Shown piece after piece: positions 32,996 through 41,164 of a DNA stretch of 47,323 nt. Every line of letters begins with the position of its first letter. Position 1 is the first letter of the stretch. Location: the IMG/VR virus record IMGVR_UViG_3300033153_010120, positions 1 to 47,323 of that record; one strand, given 5' to 3'. Made by a program: the position numbers and the translations under genes. Origin of the DNA: a virus. A model generated the notes under the pieces. That model was given only the letters and a program-made list of their open reading frames with translations. It had not been told where the DNA came from and did not search any database.

Positions 32996-34035
32996 TGCCT
33001 AACGATCAACAAATACAAGATGCGGAGATGAAGAAAGTCATCCAACAACTAAAACAAAAACAAACTTTAGAAAAAATAGCTAATGATGAGAGTTCCCCTG
33101 ATACTGCGACCATAGCAAGAGATATTATAAAAGGGCTAAGACAAAGTGGACGGGAAGATGCGACAAGTCAATTAATACAATCACTACGTCAGCCGAGAGA
33201 GTCACAGGTTGATTTAAGGCCGTTATTTGCTCTGGCAAGTCCGAATGTAGGTCAAAGATTATTACAGGCAACATCTGCCCCATCAACCATGACACCACAA
33301 GAACAAAGATTAGCTAAAGCATCGGAATTAGAGATGTTGACAAAAAAGTTAAGAAGCCAGGCTGCCGAATCCAGAATTAAAAGAGAAGAGAGAGTAGAGT
33401 TAAAAGATCGATCAACTTTTGAAAAAGCGTATGATCAGGCTGGTGGTTTCGGGCGCGGTAGTAAAGTACAAAGAGATCTTAAAGAGCAAAGCAACCTATT
33501 ATCCGATGCCGTAGATATGATAAACGATATTAGTGTTCGTGGGGATGCGTTAACTCCACAGGTAGCAAGAGACTTTTCTCAATTAATGTCTCGATCAATA
33601 TCTGGTGGTTCTCCTGCTATCCAGTTAGTAGAGGCTACTATCATGAAGAATCTTTCAGGTAGTGCTAAAGAAATGTTCCAATATCTTACCGGAACTCCTA
33701 CGGAAAATTATCTCGGAGAAGAGGCTTTTGAGGAATTAAAACAGCAATTTGGGAGATTATATAAACAAAAATTAACGCATTTTGCTGAGAATGTAGCAAG
33801 ACAAAGAAATAAAGTTCGTCATATTAATCCTGAATATCTCAAACAATTTGATGATGAATATGGGTATCTCTATGATATTTCTCCAACTGGCCAGGCGATA
33901 TATAAAGAATTCGGCGGATACGGTTCAAGAAATAATGTATCTTTTAATGAAAGACGAGATATGGAATATAAACCGTCTACAGAATTTTCTATTGAAGATA
34001 TAAAAGTGGAATTATTACGTAGAGGGTTAATGTAA
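32995..34035 (+). CDS. Probable internal virion protein (346 aa)
   Basis: Charged and Gln-rich, mostly helical (KKVIQQLKQKQTLEKIANDE; TMTPQEQRLAKASELEMLTK), with a more globular C-terminal region (RRDMEYKPSTEFSIEDIKVE). It overlaps both neighbours at TAATG. It is in the internal protein cluster; no enzymatic motif is visible. Confidence 0.65.
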   Translation: MPNDQQIQDAEMKKVIQQLKQKQTLEKIANDESSPDTATIARDIIKGLRQSGREDATSQLIQSLRQPRESQVDLRPLFALASPNVGQRLLQATSAPSTMTPQEQRLAKASELEMLTKKLRSQAAESRIKREERVELKDRSTFEKAYDQAGGFGRGSKVQRDLKEQSNLLSDAVDMINDISVRGDALTPQVARDFSQLMSRSISGGSPAIQLVEATIMKNLSGSAKEMFQYLTGTPTENYLGEEAFEELKQQFGRLYKQKLTHFAENVARQRNKVRHINPEYLKQFDDEYGYLYDISPTGQAIYKEFGGYGSRNNVSFNERRDMEYKPSTEFSIEDIKVELLRRGLM

Positions 34036-35669
34036 TGCCACGTACATTAAGTGATCTATCTAATGAAGAATTGATGGAATTAAATGCCTCGGCTGAGCAG
34101 ATTCAAGAGAAAGCTATGGATGCTGCTGAACCATCAAGGAAAATATCTCAATTATCAGATGAGGAATTACTTAAATTAGCGTCAGGTAAAGACGACAAAC
34201 CGAGTATCGGCGAAACTATCGTTGATCAAGCCGCACAAGGGCTAGGTTTTGGCTTTTCCGATGAAGTTATGTCTTTTGGAGATGCCCTTGTTGAAAAGTT
34301 AAAAGGTAATAAAAAAGATTTTGGAAAATTATACAACGAAGAGTGGCGCCAACGTCAAAAAGAATTAAAAGCTCAAAGAAAGGCACATCCTGGTGCGGCA
34401 TTAGGTGCCGAAATCTTAGGTGGTATCGCAAATCCACTTAATTTTCTTCTTCCGGGTGTTGGGATAGCAAAAACTGGCGGAACTTTAGCCAGGACATTAG
34501 GTAATGTCGCAGTTCGGGCAGCAGCAGAAGGCGCCGTATACGGAGCTGGTGTATCCGGGCAAGGCATTTCTGAAAGATTAAAAGGCGCTGCTATTGGCGG
34601 AACTATCGGTGGAGTAGCTGGAAAAACTGGTCAGCTAATAGGCAAAGGGTTAAAGTCTGTAGGGAAGGTACTAACAGAGCCTAAACTCTTTAATGCTGCC
34701 GGTATACAGATGTTTAAAGCGTTGAAGCCAAGAGTTAGCAATATGAAATATACTAAAAAATTCTTTAAAGCAGATATACTTAAAGATAAAAACTTTAGTT
34801 ATGAAGGCCATATCGGAAAACATGTATTGTCTTCTCTAATCGAAGACGGGAAGAAAGCCATAGTAACAATCAAAGGGTTAGATAATGCTCTTGGTGATAT
34901 GATTACGAAAAGAGTTGATGATGTCAGTAACTTTTTATCTCCTTTAAGTAAGGAATGGGGCCCTATTCAATCCGGGAAAGATATAGCGAAAGGTATCGAC
35001 AAAATCATAGAAAGTTTTGCAAAAACAGGAAAAGAAGCGCATATACCACATACAGTACCACAGCTAAAACGCATCCAACGTATATTTGCTGCTAATCCAG
35101 ATAAAACATACAATCTTTTAGATCTTAATTCTCAAAAAACTATGTTTGGAGAGATAGCGTATAAAGCTGGAAAAAAAGAACATGGAGCGTTGTTAGGTAC
35201 GGTGGAAGCGAATGAAGAAATGAGAAGATATTTTCAAAATTTGGTTGAAGATGCAGTTGAAGTTATTTCTCCAAAATTAAAACAACAGCTCATAGAAAAA
35301 AACCAACGATTACACGCTCTTAATTTAGCTAAACGTATAACCGATCATTCTGTTGAAACATCTGGTTTATTGTCAAATGTGTCTAACATGTTAAGCTTGT
35401 CTATTGCTGGGACTGCCGTAATGTTGCATCATCCTGTTCTTGCCGGCGGAATATTAGGGGCACAACTTGCCGGTAAAGGATACGGAAGACAAGCAGCCGC
35501 AGCCACTTTTACGAAGGCATCACGTTCTCCTAGATTCATAGACATAACACAAAGAAATATCGGTAGAGTAACAAAAGCTGGAGAAAAGTATGGAGTTAAG
35601 AGTCTCAGACCCTTTAGCGGTATGAGCGCTCGTTTTATAAATCCAGCATCTTCAAGATATCAAGAATAA
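34035..35669 (+). CDS. Large internal virion / ejection protein (544 aa)
   Basis: It opens with two related short helical motifs (LSDLSNEELMELNAS, ISQLSDEELLKLASG), common in phage ejection proteins. The middle is hydrophobic and Gly/Ala-rich (ALGAEILGGIANPLNFLLPG; GAAIGGTIGGVAGKTG), fit for membrane insertion, and another hydrophobic stretch follows near the end (LSIAGTAVMLHHPVLAGGIL). This is the last gene of the rightward arm, ending 0.07 kb from the convergent leftward genes. It may act as a DNA ejection channel. Confidence 0.75.
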   Translation: MPRTLSDLSNEELMELNASAEQIQEKAMDAAEPSRKISQLSDEELLKLASGKDDKPSIGETIVDQAAQGLGFGFSDEVMSFGDALVEKLKGNKKDFGKLYNEEWRQRQKELKAQRKAHPGAALGAEILGGIANPLNFLLPGVGIAKTGGTLARTLGNVAVRAAAEGAVYGAGVSGQGISERLKGAAIGGTIGGVAGKTGQLIGKGLKSVGKVLTEPKLFNAAGIQMFKALKPRVSNMKYTKKFFKADILKDKNFSYEGHIGKHVLSSLIEDGKKAIVTIKGLDNALGDMITKRVDDVSNFLSPLSKEWGPIQSGKDIAKGIDKIIESFAKTGKEAHIPHTVPQLKRIQRIFAANPDKTYNLLDLNSQKTMFGEIAYKAGKKEHGALLGTVEANEEMRRYFQNLVEDAVEVISPKLKQQLIEKNQRLHALNLAKRITDHSVETSGLLSNVSNMLSLSIAGTAVMLHHPVLAGGILGAQLAGKGYGRQAAAATFTKASRSPRFIDITQRNIGRVTKAGEKYGVKSLRPFSGMSARFINPASSRYQE

Positions 35670-35730
35670 CAAAAAAGAAGAATGCGGTCGCTATCGCAGT
35701 GATAGCTAATAGTCCAAATAACATTGCCAT
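35635..35730 (-). CDS. Small membrane peptide (31 aa)
   Basis: MAMLFGLLAITAIATAFFFF and then VILDILKMLDL: one transmembrane segment. It is the last gene of the leftward arm and overlaps the end of the rightward arm by 35 bases. The ribosome site is only AGGA. It might be a lysis-related peptide, but nothing more can be said. Confidence 0.45.
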   Translation of the reverse strand: MAMLFGLLAITAIATAFFFFVILDILKMLDL

Positions 35731-35732
35731 AA

Positions 35733-35930
35733 TTATGTCCTATATATTAAAGGTTTCTCATGTGCATTACACAACGCATTTATTATGCAAATTATCTTAT
35801 ACATTGCAATTTCTACAGTATCTTTTTGAGTCGGAAGTTCGATATCAGGTAGAATTTTTTTAGCTCGTAACAATGCTTCATCCATGTCATTATACATAGT
35901 TTTTTCATTTTTAATTTCATTATTTTCCAC
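35733..35930 (-). CDS. Small hypothetical protein, GTG start (65 aa)
   Basis: The GTG at 35930 follows GGAGGAATAAAA, giving MENNEIKNEKTMYNDMDEAL; the upstream ATG (35963) lacks a ribosome site and is inside the next gene. It is helical and acidic, with a Cys-containing C-terminal helix (MYKIICIINALCNAHEKPL). Function unknown. Confidence 0.6.
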   Translation of the reverse strand: MENNEIKNEKTMYNDMDEALLRAKKILPDIELPTQKDTVEIAMYKIICIINALCNAHEKPLIYRT

Positions 35931-35932
35931 TT

Positions 35933-36079
35933 TTATTCCTCCTCTATCTTTTGTGCATAACATTTAACACAAACAGGTTTCCCTTCATGGAACATCCATT
36001 TTTTCGATTCAAATAGTATCTCAGTACCACATATAGTACAAGTTACAATAGTCCTTGTTTTCATTTTTTTCCAACTCAT
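35933..36079 (-). CDS. Small zinc-finger protein (48 aa)
   Basis: It starts MSWKKMKTRTIVTCTICGTE and has CTIC and CVKC pairs, one zinc ribbon separated by about 20 residues. GGAG precedes the ATG, which overlaps the stop of 36076-36462. A probable small DNA/RNA-binding or adaptor protein. Confidence 0.65.
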   Translation of the reverse strand: MSWKKMKTRTIVTCTICGTEILFESKKWMFHEGKPVCVKCYAQKIEEE

Positions 36080-36462
36080 TTATTTTTTCTCCGTAGATAT
36101 TTAATGTTATATCTTCCTCTCTCTAAAAATTTTAATTTTTTATACAAAGCTTTTTCTAAATCCGTAGCTTTACCTTCTTTTATGATTTTATTTAATTTAA
36201 GGATTCGACTATACCGTACAAGTTTTTTAGCTTTTCTATTTTTAGGGGCAAAAGATGTTTTTAAACCGGCGAAATATGTCTTTCTTTTTATATTGTTTTT
36301 CTCAGCTGCTTCTTTAAGATCAACTCTACAGATAGTCCCGTGTTCTGTTACAGTTAAAAATTTTTCAATGAAGTTAAACATAGGTTTATATTTATGCGTT
36401 TTTTTCCACTTATTATAGCCTTTATCTGGTATGAATAGGCCGTATTTTTTGATGAATTTCAT
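36076..36462 (-). CDS. Hypothetical basic protein (128 aa)
   Basis: Very Lys-rich, with a pattern of short helices (IKRKTYFAGLKTSFAPKNRK; RYSRILKLNKIIKEGKATDL). The middle FLTVTEHGTICRVDLKEAAEK looks like a helix-turn-helix-like core, so DNA binding is possible. It overlaps the membrane gene 36422-36604 at its start. Confidence 0.55.
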   Translation of the reverse strand: MKFIKKYGLFIPDKGYNKWKKTHKYKPMFNFIEKFLTVTEHGTICRVDLKEAAEKNNIKRKTYFAGLKTSFAPKNRKAKKLVRYSRILKLNKIIKEGKATDLEKALYKKLKFLERGRYNIKYLRRKNK

Positions 36463-36604
36463 ACTTATTTTCCCCCATAATACATTTTAACAATTCAAGA
36501 CTTTGTGTATTAATAACATCTTGCCATTTATCTACTTCGTGTATCAATACCCAATTAAACCATAATGAGACGCCTAATAAGAATATAATAAAATATTTTA
36601 TCAT
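36422..36604 (-). CDS. Small membrane protein (60 aa)
   Basis: The N-terminal MIKYFIIFLLGVSLWFNWVL is a signal anchor, followed by a soluble charged tail (DKWQDVINTQSLELLK). The topology fits an inner-membrane spanin-like subunit or other lysis protein; this is inferred only from topology and the presence of a holin nearby. Confidence 0.5.
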   Translation of the reverse strand: MIKYFIIFLLGVSLWFNWVLIHEVDKWQDVINTQSLELLKCIMGENKYEIHQKIRPIHTR

Positions 36605-36906
36605 AGCTCACCCACGTATTCGTAAAGAGATTTTTGTACTACTTTGCCCAGAGGGGCGTAGTCTCTACTATAGTATAATTTATGTCTTTCAGGACTATAA
36701 TAAAGATAAATCGTTGGTGTTATTTTCATACCATCAGTCTTATACATTAGTCTATTATCTTTGCCTTTACTAAAAACTCTTTTATTGACATCTTTCTCTA
36801 CGTGATACCCGGCTGTTTCCCAAATTTCACAAATTTTTTTACCATATAATAAATTTATCAAAAATCCTTTTGCTTTATTCAATCTTTTTTTCATGCTTTT
36901 TATCAT
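36601..36906 (-). CDS. Hypothetical protein (101 aa)
   Basis: Basic N-terminus (MIKSMKKRLNKAKGFLINLL) followed by a strand-rich part with KDNRLMYKTDGMKITPTIYL. It overlaps both neighbours. No family recognised. Confidence 0.55.
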   Translation of the reverse strand: MIKSMKKRLNKAKGFLINLLYGKKICEIWETAGYHVEKDVNKRVFSKGKDNRLMYKTDGMKITPTIYLYYSPERHKLYYSRDYAPLGKVVQKSLYEYVGEL

Positions 36907-37192
36907 CTAACACCTGTCCTTTCAATCCTTTTTTCAGGATTCTATCGCCGACTCTTTTACTGAATGATACGCCATCTAGTAGTTGTTGCTTAGTACACCC
37001 ATTAAATTTTCTTCCGTGGGCAGTATACTCGGCATTATGTGAGCCGGGGAAAAATGTATCATAATGTAATTGTGTGTAATGTATTTCCATCGGCTTATTA
37101 CATTTCGGGCAAAGGGGAAAATCCCCCATCTCAAGATATGCCTCCCCCATTATTTTACATTCCCAACAAATATAATCATGAAGTCTTTTCAT
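36875..37192 (-). CDS. Zinc-ribbon protein (105 aa)
   Basis: The start at 37192 (MKRLHDYICWECKIMGEAY) follows AAAGGAAAAAG; upstream in-frame codons lie within the next gene. It has CWEC and CPKC, a zinc ribbon with an aromatic core, then a basic C-terminus. Phage proteins of this layout are common but of unknown use. Confidence 0.6.
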   Translation of the reverse strand: MKRLHDYICWECKIMGEAYLEMGDFPLCPKCNKPMEIHYTQLHYDTFFPGSHNAEYTAHGRKFNGCTKQQLLDGVSFSKRVGDRILKKGLKGQVLDDKKHEKKIE

Positions 37193-37466
37193 TTCTTTTT
37201 CCTTTTTTAAACTTTTTCTTTTCTTCTTTTTCTTTTTCCCGAGCTTTACAAACCGGACAATTTGAAAAGTCAGGCTCTTGTATACCCGCCACTTCAAATA
37301 TTTCATCAAATTTTAGTTCTTTCTTAAGATAAATGATTGTTTTTTTATGCTCTTCGATTGTATCTTTTATAACCTGATTATCAGGCATTGTCTTAAGTTT
37401 TTTAATTAAGTCATTTTTTGACTTTATAACTCTATTTAGTTTAATTAATCCTGCTGCGAGATCCAT
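37176..37466 (-). CDS. Coiled-coil protein with CxxC motif (96 aa)
   Basis: The helical N-terminal half (LIKLNRVIKSKNDLIKKLKT) is followed by an EPDFSNCPVCKAR zinc-type pair and a Lys-rich tail. A GGAGG site precedes the ATG. It overlaps 36875-37192 by 17 bases. Function unknown. Confidence 0.6.
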   Translation of the reverse strand: MDLAAGLIKLNRVIKSKNDLIKKLKTMPDNQVIKDTIEEHKKTIIYLKKELKFDEIFEVAGIQEPDFSNCPVCKAREKEKEEKKKFKKGKRNEKTS

Positions 37467-37478
37467 AATTTTCCTCCT

Positions 37479-37847
37479 TTATTTTTTCTTTTCGTAGGTT
37501 CTTAATCCGGCATATATGCCTAAATATCCAGCACAAATTTTTACAATCAACTCATCCATTTCTACAATCCCTAACCCCATAGCCATTATAACCAGAAAAG
37601 CCAGCAAAGAAATTACTGGGCGGATACTTTTCGTAAACGTATTTCCATTTGTTTGTATGGCTATCTCCATTTTTGCCTGCGCATCAATCGATTTACTTTG
37701 TAACTCCATCATTTTTGTTGAAACTTTCGCTTCAATTTCAGCTAGTTTGTTTTGTAAAACCCCCCTTTCTTCATCAGAGACATGTACTTCATCTACAATT
37801 TTAGCTATAGGAGTAAAGATATCTCCAAGAAAATTAAATATACTCAT
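37479..37847 (-). CDS. 3TM-type holin (122 aa)
   Basis: An N-terminal amphipathic part (FNFLGDIFTPIAKIVDEV), a polar helix (EERGVLQNKLAEIEAKVSTK), then hydrophobic segments (PVISLLAFLVIMAMGLGIV; LIVKICAGYLGIYAGL) match the phage 3TM holin family. It would permeabilise the inner membrane at lysis. It overlaps the HNH gene by 4 bases. Confidence 0.78.
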   Translation of the reverse strand: MSIFNFLGDIFTPIAKIVDEVHVSDEERGVLQNKLAEIEAKVSTKMMELQSKSIDAQAKMEIAIQTNGNTFTKSIRPVISLLAFLVIMAMGLGIVEMDELIVKICAGYLGIYAGLRTYEKKK

Positions 37848-38167
37848 TTATTCCCCCTGTTTTTTCCATGTAGTTTCTTATGGCATTCGGGACAAAGCGT
37901 TACTAGTTTATCAGGATTACATATTAATTCTTTTCTCAGGTATTTTATAATTTTACCCCAATTGATACTACAATCTTTGTGATGTACCTGTACTTTAAAT
38001 TCTTTTCCTTTGGCTTTGGATTGCTTCCGTCCACAGCTCTGACAGGTGTATTTATCTCGTTTAAGAGCAGCGGCCCTTTCTCTACTTTTTAACCATAGCC
38101 GGCGTAAAACATTACGTATCTCACTATCTACAGTTTGCCAAGTTTTATACTTCCTTCTTTTTGCCAT
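37844..38167 (-). CDS. HNH endonuclease (107 aa)
   Basis: A small basic HNH protein: CQSCGRK, then VHHKDCSINWG, then NPDKLVTLCPECHKKLHGK, so two zinc pairs flank the His-His motif. Such proteins nick DNA and may assist packaging, or be free-standing homing endonucleases. It sits between the holin and the ATPase, away from terminase. Confidence 0.88.
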   Translation of the reverse strand: MAKRRKYKTWQTVDSEIRNVLRRLWLKSRERAAALKRDKYTCQSCGRKQSKAKGKEFKVQVHHKDCSINWGKIIKYLRKELICNPDKLVTLCPECHKKLHGKNRGNK

Positions 38168-38175
38168 TTACTATC

Positions 38176-39018
38176 TCACAAATCATTAATTTGATATATT
38201 TTTTTTTCAGCGTCCCAATACAGTAATTCATCTTCTAAAGGCTCACCACAACGGGAATATGTAGAATTAAGATAACGTAAATCTCCATCTCTTCCAAGAA
38301 TTAGTATATTATCCATTTCTCCGGCTATACCCATACTTCCCATAATCCGAGTTAAAGAGGGTGTAGCTTTTGTTGCAAAAACTTCATCAAGATTACTTGA
38401 CTTTTTGTTACCGCCTTTATTCATATGATGTATATACATAATATGGGAACCAAATTTTCTAACAATTTCAGTTACTTGTTGTAATGTCTCAATCATTGTA
38501 TTATAATCATTAATGTCATTTGTCCTTAACACCTTAAACATTGTATCAACGACAATTAAAGAAGGACGAATTTTATCACAAATAAAATGTATTGCATCTT
38601 TAAATGATAACCCGGATATGCGTCCCAAACTCCATAAGATACTATTATCTGTGGCAGCACCCATGTTTATCATGTGTTGTTTAATCAAAGCAGGGTGATC
38701 TTCTACAGAAATATAAAACACTAGCCCCTGTCTTACCTTTCTTTTAAAAATCCTACTCCCTTGAGATACTGCAAAAGCCATTTGTCGTGCCAATATTGAT
38801 TTACCTGTTTTAGGCTCTGCAACTACAAGAGAGGATCCTCCCTGCAAAAGTAATCCATCGACTAACCAATCTAATTTTAATGATTTATCATTGATTAACT
38901 CTTCATGCGTTTTCACATCGGGGAAATGTTTTCTTATTTCAGCTATCATGTCTTTATTATCGTCTTGTTGTATTGCCGAACCTAAAACAAGTTCATCTAA
39001 TGTTACAATTTTAGACAT
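38176..39018 (-). CDS. RepA-like AAA ATPase / helicase (280 aa)
   Basis: A RecA-fold ATPase: Walker A AEPKTGKS at 67-74, Walker B SLIVVD at 153-158, and IHHMNKGG as the sensor-like His segment. It resembles phage RepA-like replicative helicases or DNA-binding ATPases. It is near ERF, primase and nuclease genes, so it may unwind DNA for replication. Its start overlaps the stop of the next upstream gene (TAATG-like). Confidence 0.85.
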   Translation of the reverse strand: MSKIVTLDELVLGSAIQQDDNKDMIAEIRKHFPDVKTHEELINDKSLKLDWLVDGLLLQGGSSLVVAEPKTGKSILARQMAFAVSQGSRIFKRKVRQGLVFYISVEDHPALIKQHMINMGAATDNSILWSLGRISGLSFKDAIHFICDKIRPSLIVVDTMFKVLRTNDINDYNTMIETLQQVTEIVRKFGSHIMYIHHMNKGGNKKSSNLDEVFATKATPSLTRIMGSMGIAGEMDNILILGRDGDLRYLNSTYSRCGEPLEDELLYWDAEKKIYQINDL

Positions 39019-39269
39019 TATTTTCCTTCATAAGTATTCTTGGCTATTGTTAAATGGTATGTAGGGGCCTGTTCATGCTCGCTGTCTACCTCAAACAAGA
39101 AAAAATTAACTAGATCATTATCAATAATTTCCTCAGTTTCTTTAAATTCTTTTAGGAAATTTCTTAGCTCGCCAAATGTTACGTTATTTGACACATAAAA
39201 TTTATTACCCTTTTTAGTTTTTTTTTGCCATAGCCCTACTAAATTATTTGATCGTCTACTTTTACTCAT
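39018..39269 (-). CDS. Hypothetical protein (83 aa)
   Basis: It starts MSKSRRSNNLVGLWQKKTKK; the segment GLWQKKTKKGNKFYVSNNV resembles small phage proteins with a beta-hairpin that modify or bind DNA. The ribosome site is GGAGGAATT, in the form shared by all genes near the tetrad cassettes (TAATGGAGGAATTATGAG). It is probably co-transcribed with the ATPase. Confidence 0.6.
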   Translation of the reverse strand: MSKSRRSNNLVGLWQKKTKKGNKFYVSNNVTFGELRNFLKEFKETEEIIDNDLVNFFLFEVDSEHEQAPTYHLTIAKNTYEGK

Positions 39270-39283
39270 AATTCCTCCATTAT

Positions 39284-39328
39284 TTAGTTATAAACTTTAT
39301 TCCAAACTTCATCTCTAATATTATCCAT
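39284..39328 (-). CDS. Minimal tetrad-repeat ORF (14 aa)
   Basis: It encodes MDNIRDEVWNKVYN, the standard N-terminal cap plus about two tetrads, ending before the ribosome site of 39018-39269. GAGGAATAAAC precedes the ATG, as in full-length copies. It is one of the shortest members and shows the cassette can contract to almost nothing. Confidence 0.6.
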   Translation of the reverse strand: MDNIRDEVWNKVYN

Positions 39329-39345
39329 GTTTATTCCTCTATTAT

Positions 39346-39561
39346 TTAATCATAAACTCTATCCCAAACTTCCCTCCTGACTTTATTCCCAACTTTACTC
39401 CAGATTTTATCTTCGACTTTATCCATGATTTCATTCACGACTTCATCTCTGACTTTCCTCCCGACTTTATTCACGACTTTATCCATAACTTCATTCCAGA
39501 CTTTATTCTTGACTTTATTATAGGCTTCATTCCAGATTTTATTTTTAATAGTATTATCCAT
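39346..39561 (-). CDS. Tetrad-repeat protein (71 aa)
   Basis: The start (MDNTIKNKIW) lies right after the protease stop, with GGAATGAAT as the ribosome site. It carries about 16 tetrads (KVKNKVWNEVMDKVVNKV) and ends VWDRVYD without the QTMEKL cap. The next cassette, 39284-39328, follows within 20 bases. Function unknown. Confidence 0.65.
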   Translation of the reverse strand: MDNTIKNKIWNEAYNKVKNKVWNEVMDKVVNKVGRKVRDEVVNEIMDKVEDKIWSKVGNKVRREVWDRVYD

Positions 39562-39563
39562 AT

Positions 39564-40256
39564 TCATTCCTTGAAATAACTGCAAAATACATACTTTGAC
39601 ACAACCCCGGTATGTATAATAGTATCTATATGACTTATTTCAGATACTAGTCCAATTACATTTCCATATTTATCTATTACCATACTCCCAGAATTTCCAA
39701 AGTCGACAGCGCCTATCATATGTATCATATCAGAAGAATCCGTCAAACCAGTATTAAATAAAGTCTTTATTGTTGCTTTTCTTACTGCTCTCGGATATCC
39801 GAGTACAAAATAAAACAAAGAATTATGAGCCACTGAACAATCTAGTTTTAGGATGTTAATACCAGAATTTTCTATTGTTAGAATCACATAATCTTTATCC
39901 TTATCAATTTTATCCAAAGTAATAACTTTTAATTTTTTATTTTTTTCAGTCGTTACCTCTATTAATTCCATGCTATGTGGAATACAATGTGCCGCCGTAA
40001 TAACTTTATTTTTGTTAATGATAAATCCTGAACAGCTCGCTTCTTTATTTTTTATTTTAACCGCTGCTTCTCTAAAGCTCATTTCGGGAAACCATTTATA
40101 AATCTGTTTATTAGTTCGTTTCTTGAGCAATATTGCACTTTCTCCGGCATTCGCTGTTTTACTGATTAATATTAGACAAATACATAATAGCATAATAAAT
40201 GGTAAAATAAACTGGATAAAAAAATTTACGCTAGTTTTTAAAAAATTTAAAATCAT
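39564..40256 (-). CDS. Secreted or anchored trypsin-like serine protease (230 aa)
   Basis: The N-terminus has a hydrophobic segment (FILPFIMLLCICLILI) ending near ANAGES, a signal peptide or membrane anchor. The S1 protease triad is H90 (ITAAHC), D122 (KDKDYVIL) and S189 (DFGNSGSM). It would act outside the cytoplasm, perhaps on surface proteins, other phage or host envelope factors. Secreted chymotrypsin-fold proteases are unusual in phages. GGAGAAATT precedes the ATG. It lies between the ERF gene and a tetrad cassette. Confidence 0.88.
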   Translation of the reverse strand: MILNFLKTSVNFFIQFILPFIMLLCICLILISKTANAGESAILLKKRTNKQIYKWFPEMSFREAAVKIKNKEASCSGFIINKNKVITAAHCIPHSMELIEVTTEKNKKLKVITLDKIDKDKDYVILTIENSGINILKLDCSVAHNSLFYFVLGYPRAVRKATIKTLFNTGLTDSSDMIHMIGAVDFGNSGSMVIDKYGNVIGLVSEISHIDTIIHTGVVSKYVFCSYFKE

Positions 40257-40276
40257 AATTTCTCCTTTGTTAATCC

Positions 40277-40765
40277 TTAAAACAGTTCTTCTAATTCTTC
40301 ATCCTGTATTGTTTTATCTTTTACGGGTTTTTTAAATTTTTTATCTATTGGTTTTGTTTTTTTAGTATCCATTTTATCGGCACGACCTACTGCAGTTTCC
40401 CCATCATCATCCTCGGCTTTTAGTACAAAATAAGATGTAAGAAGGTATCTTCTTGCATAAGTTATTGCTCCGCCTAGTTTTTGCATATCTTCTGTCGGAG
40501 GAAGTTTGAGGTTAAAAGTTACTATGTCATCCAGCTCAGTATCTATCAATTGGGTCACAACTAAATCACCGATAATAGGCTGTACCATAACTATACCATA
40601 TTTTTTAAGCACAGGCTCAATTAAATCAATATGGGTATTTAAGTCTGCATACCTGCTTTGAAAATATGGATTCTCAGCATTTTTAAGAACAACTCCGCCA
40701 ATTTCCTCTTTGATTTTTGCTAATTTTTTGTAAAATTCAACTCGTTTTGATACTTCTTTACTCAT
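40277..40765 (-). CDS. ERF-family single-strand annealing protein (162 aa)
   Basis: The core NPYFQSRYADLNTHIDLIEP, then KYGIVMVQP, and KLGGAITYARRYLLTSYFVL followed by acidic EDDDGE matches the ERF superfamily of phage recombinases. The C-terminal tail is Lys-rich and ends EELEELF. It would anneal single-stranded DNA, likely together with the PD-(D/E)XK nuclease at 43108. Its start overlaps the stop of the tetrad cassette 40762-40968 (ATGA). Confidence 0.92.
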   Translation of the reverse strand: MSKEVSKRVEFYKKLAKIKEEIGGVVLKNAENPYFQSRYADLNTHIDLIEPVLKKYGIVMVQPIIGDLVVTQLIDTELDDIVTFNLKLPPTEDMQKLGGAITYARRYLLTSYFVLKAEDDDGETAVGRADKMDTKKTKPIDKKFKKPVKDKTIQDEELEELF

Positions 40766-40968
40766 AATTCCTCCGTTATTTGGTCATAAACTTTATTCCC
40801 GACTTTGTCCCAGACTTTATCTTTGACTTTATCCCAGACTTCATTCCAGACTTTATCATAGAGTTCACCCTTGACTTCATCTAAAACTTTCCTCTCGACT
40901 TCATCCTCAACTTCATCATAAACGCTATCCCCGACTTTGTCCCAAACTTTATCTCTAATACTATCCAT
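40762..40968 (-). CDS. Tetrad-repeat protein (68 aa)
   Basis: MDSIRDKVWDKVG... with about 15 tetrads, ending KVYDQITEEL. This last cap is the QTMEEL type, and its codons (ACG GAG GAA TTA TGA) form the ribosome site and stop coupled to the ERF start. So the cassette likely controls ERF translation by coupling. Confidence 0.7.
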   Translation of the reverse strand: MDSIRDKVWDKVGDSVYDEVEDEVERKVLDEVKGELYDKVWNEVWDKVKDKVWDKVGNKVYDQITEEL

Positions 40969-40970
40969 GT

Positions 40971-41162
40971 TTATTCCTCTGTTTCATCCCAAACTTCCCT
41001 CCTGACTAAGGTATTGAGGACATTAGCCCCGACTTTACTCCAAACTCTATCCTCGACTTTATCCAGGATTTCATTCATGACTTCATCCCAGACTTTATCC
41101 CCGACTTTATCCCGGACGCTATCCTGTATTCCACCCCAGACTTCATTTTTAATATTATCCAT
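40971..41162 (-). CDS. Tetrad-repeat protein with irregular unit (63 aa)
   Basis: It begins MDNIKNEVWGGIQDSV and has about 12 tetrads, but a stretch near the end (SKVGANVLNTLVRREVW) departs from the period. It lacks QTMEKL and ends WDETEE. GGAATAAAC precedes the ATG, and two bases after its stop the ATG of 40762-40968 follows its own site. Function unknown. Confidence 0.65.
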   Translation of the reverse strand: MDNIKNEVWGGIQDSVRDKVGDKVWDEVMNEILDKVEDRVWSKVGANVLNTLVRREVWDETEE

Positions 41163-41164
41163 GT

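Noticed and set aside
35660-35720. Bidirectional terminator between the converging arms
   Set aside because: Only a 6-bp stem (GCTATC/GATAGC) without a T-run; it also lies in the small membrane peptide.
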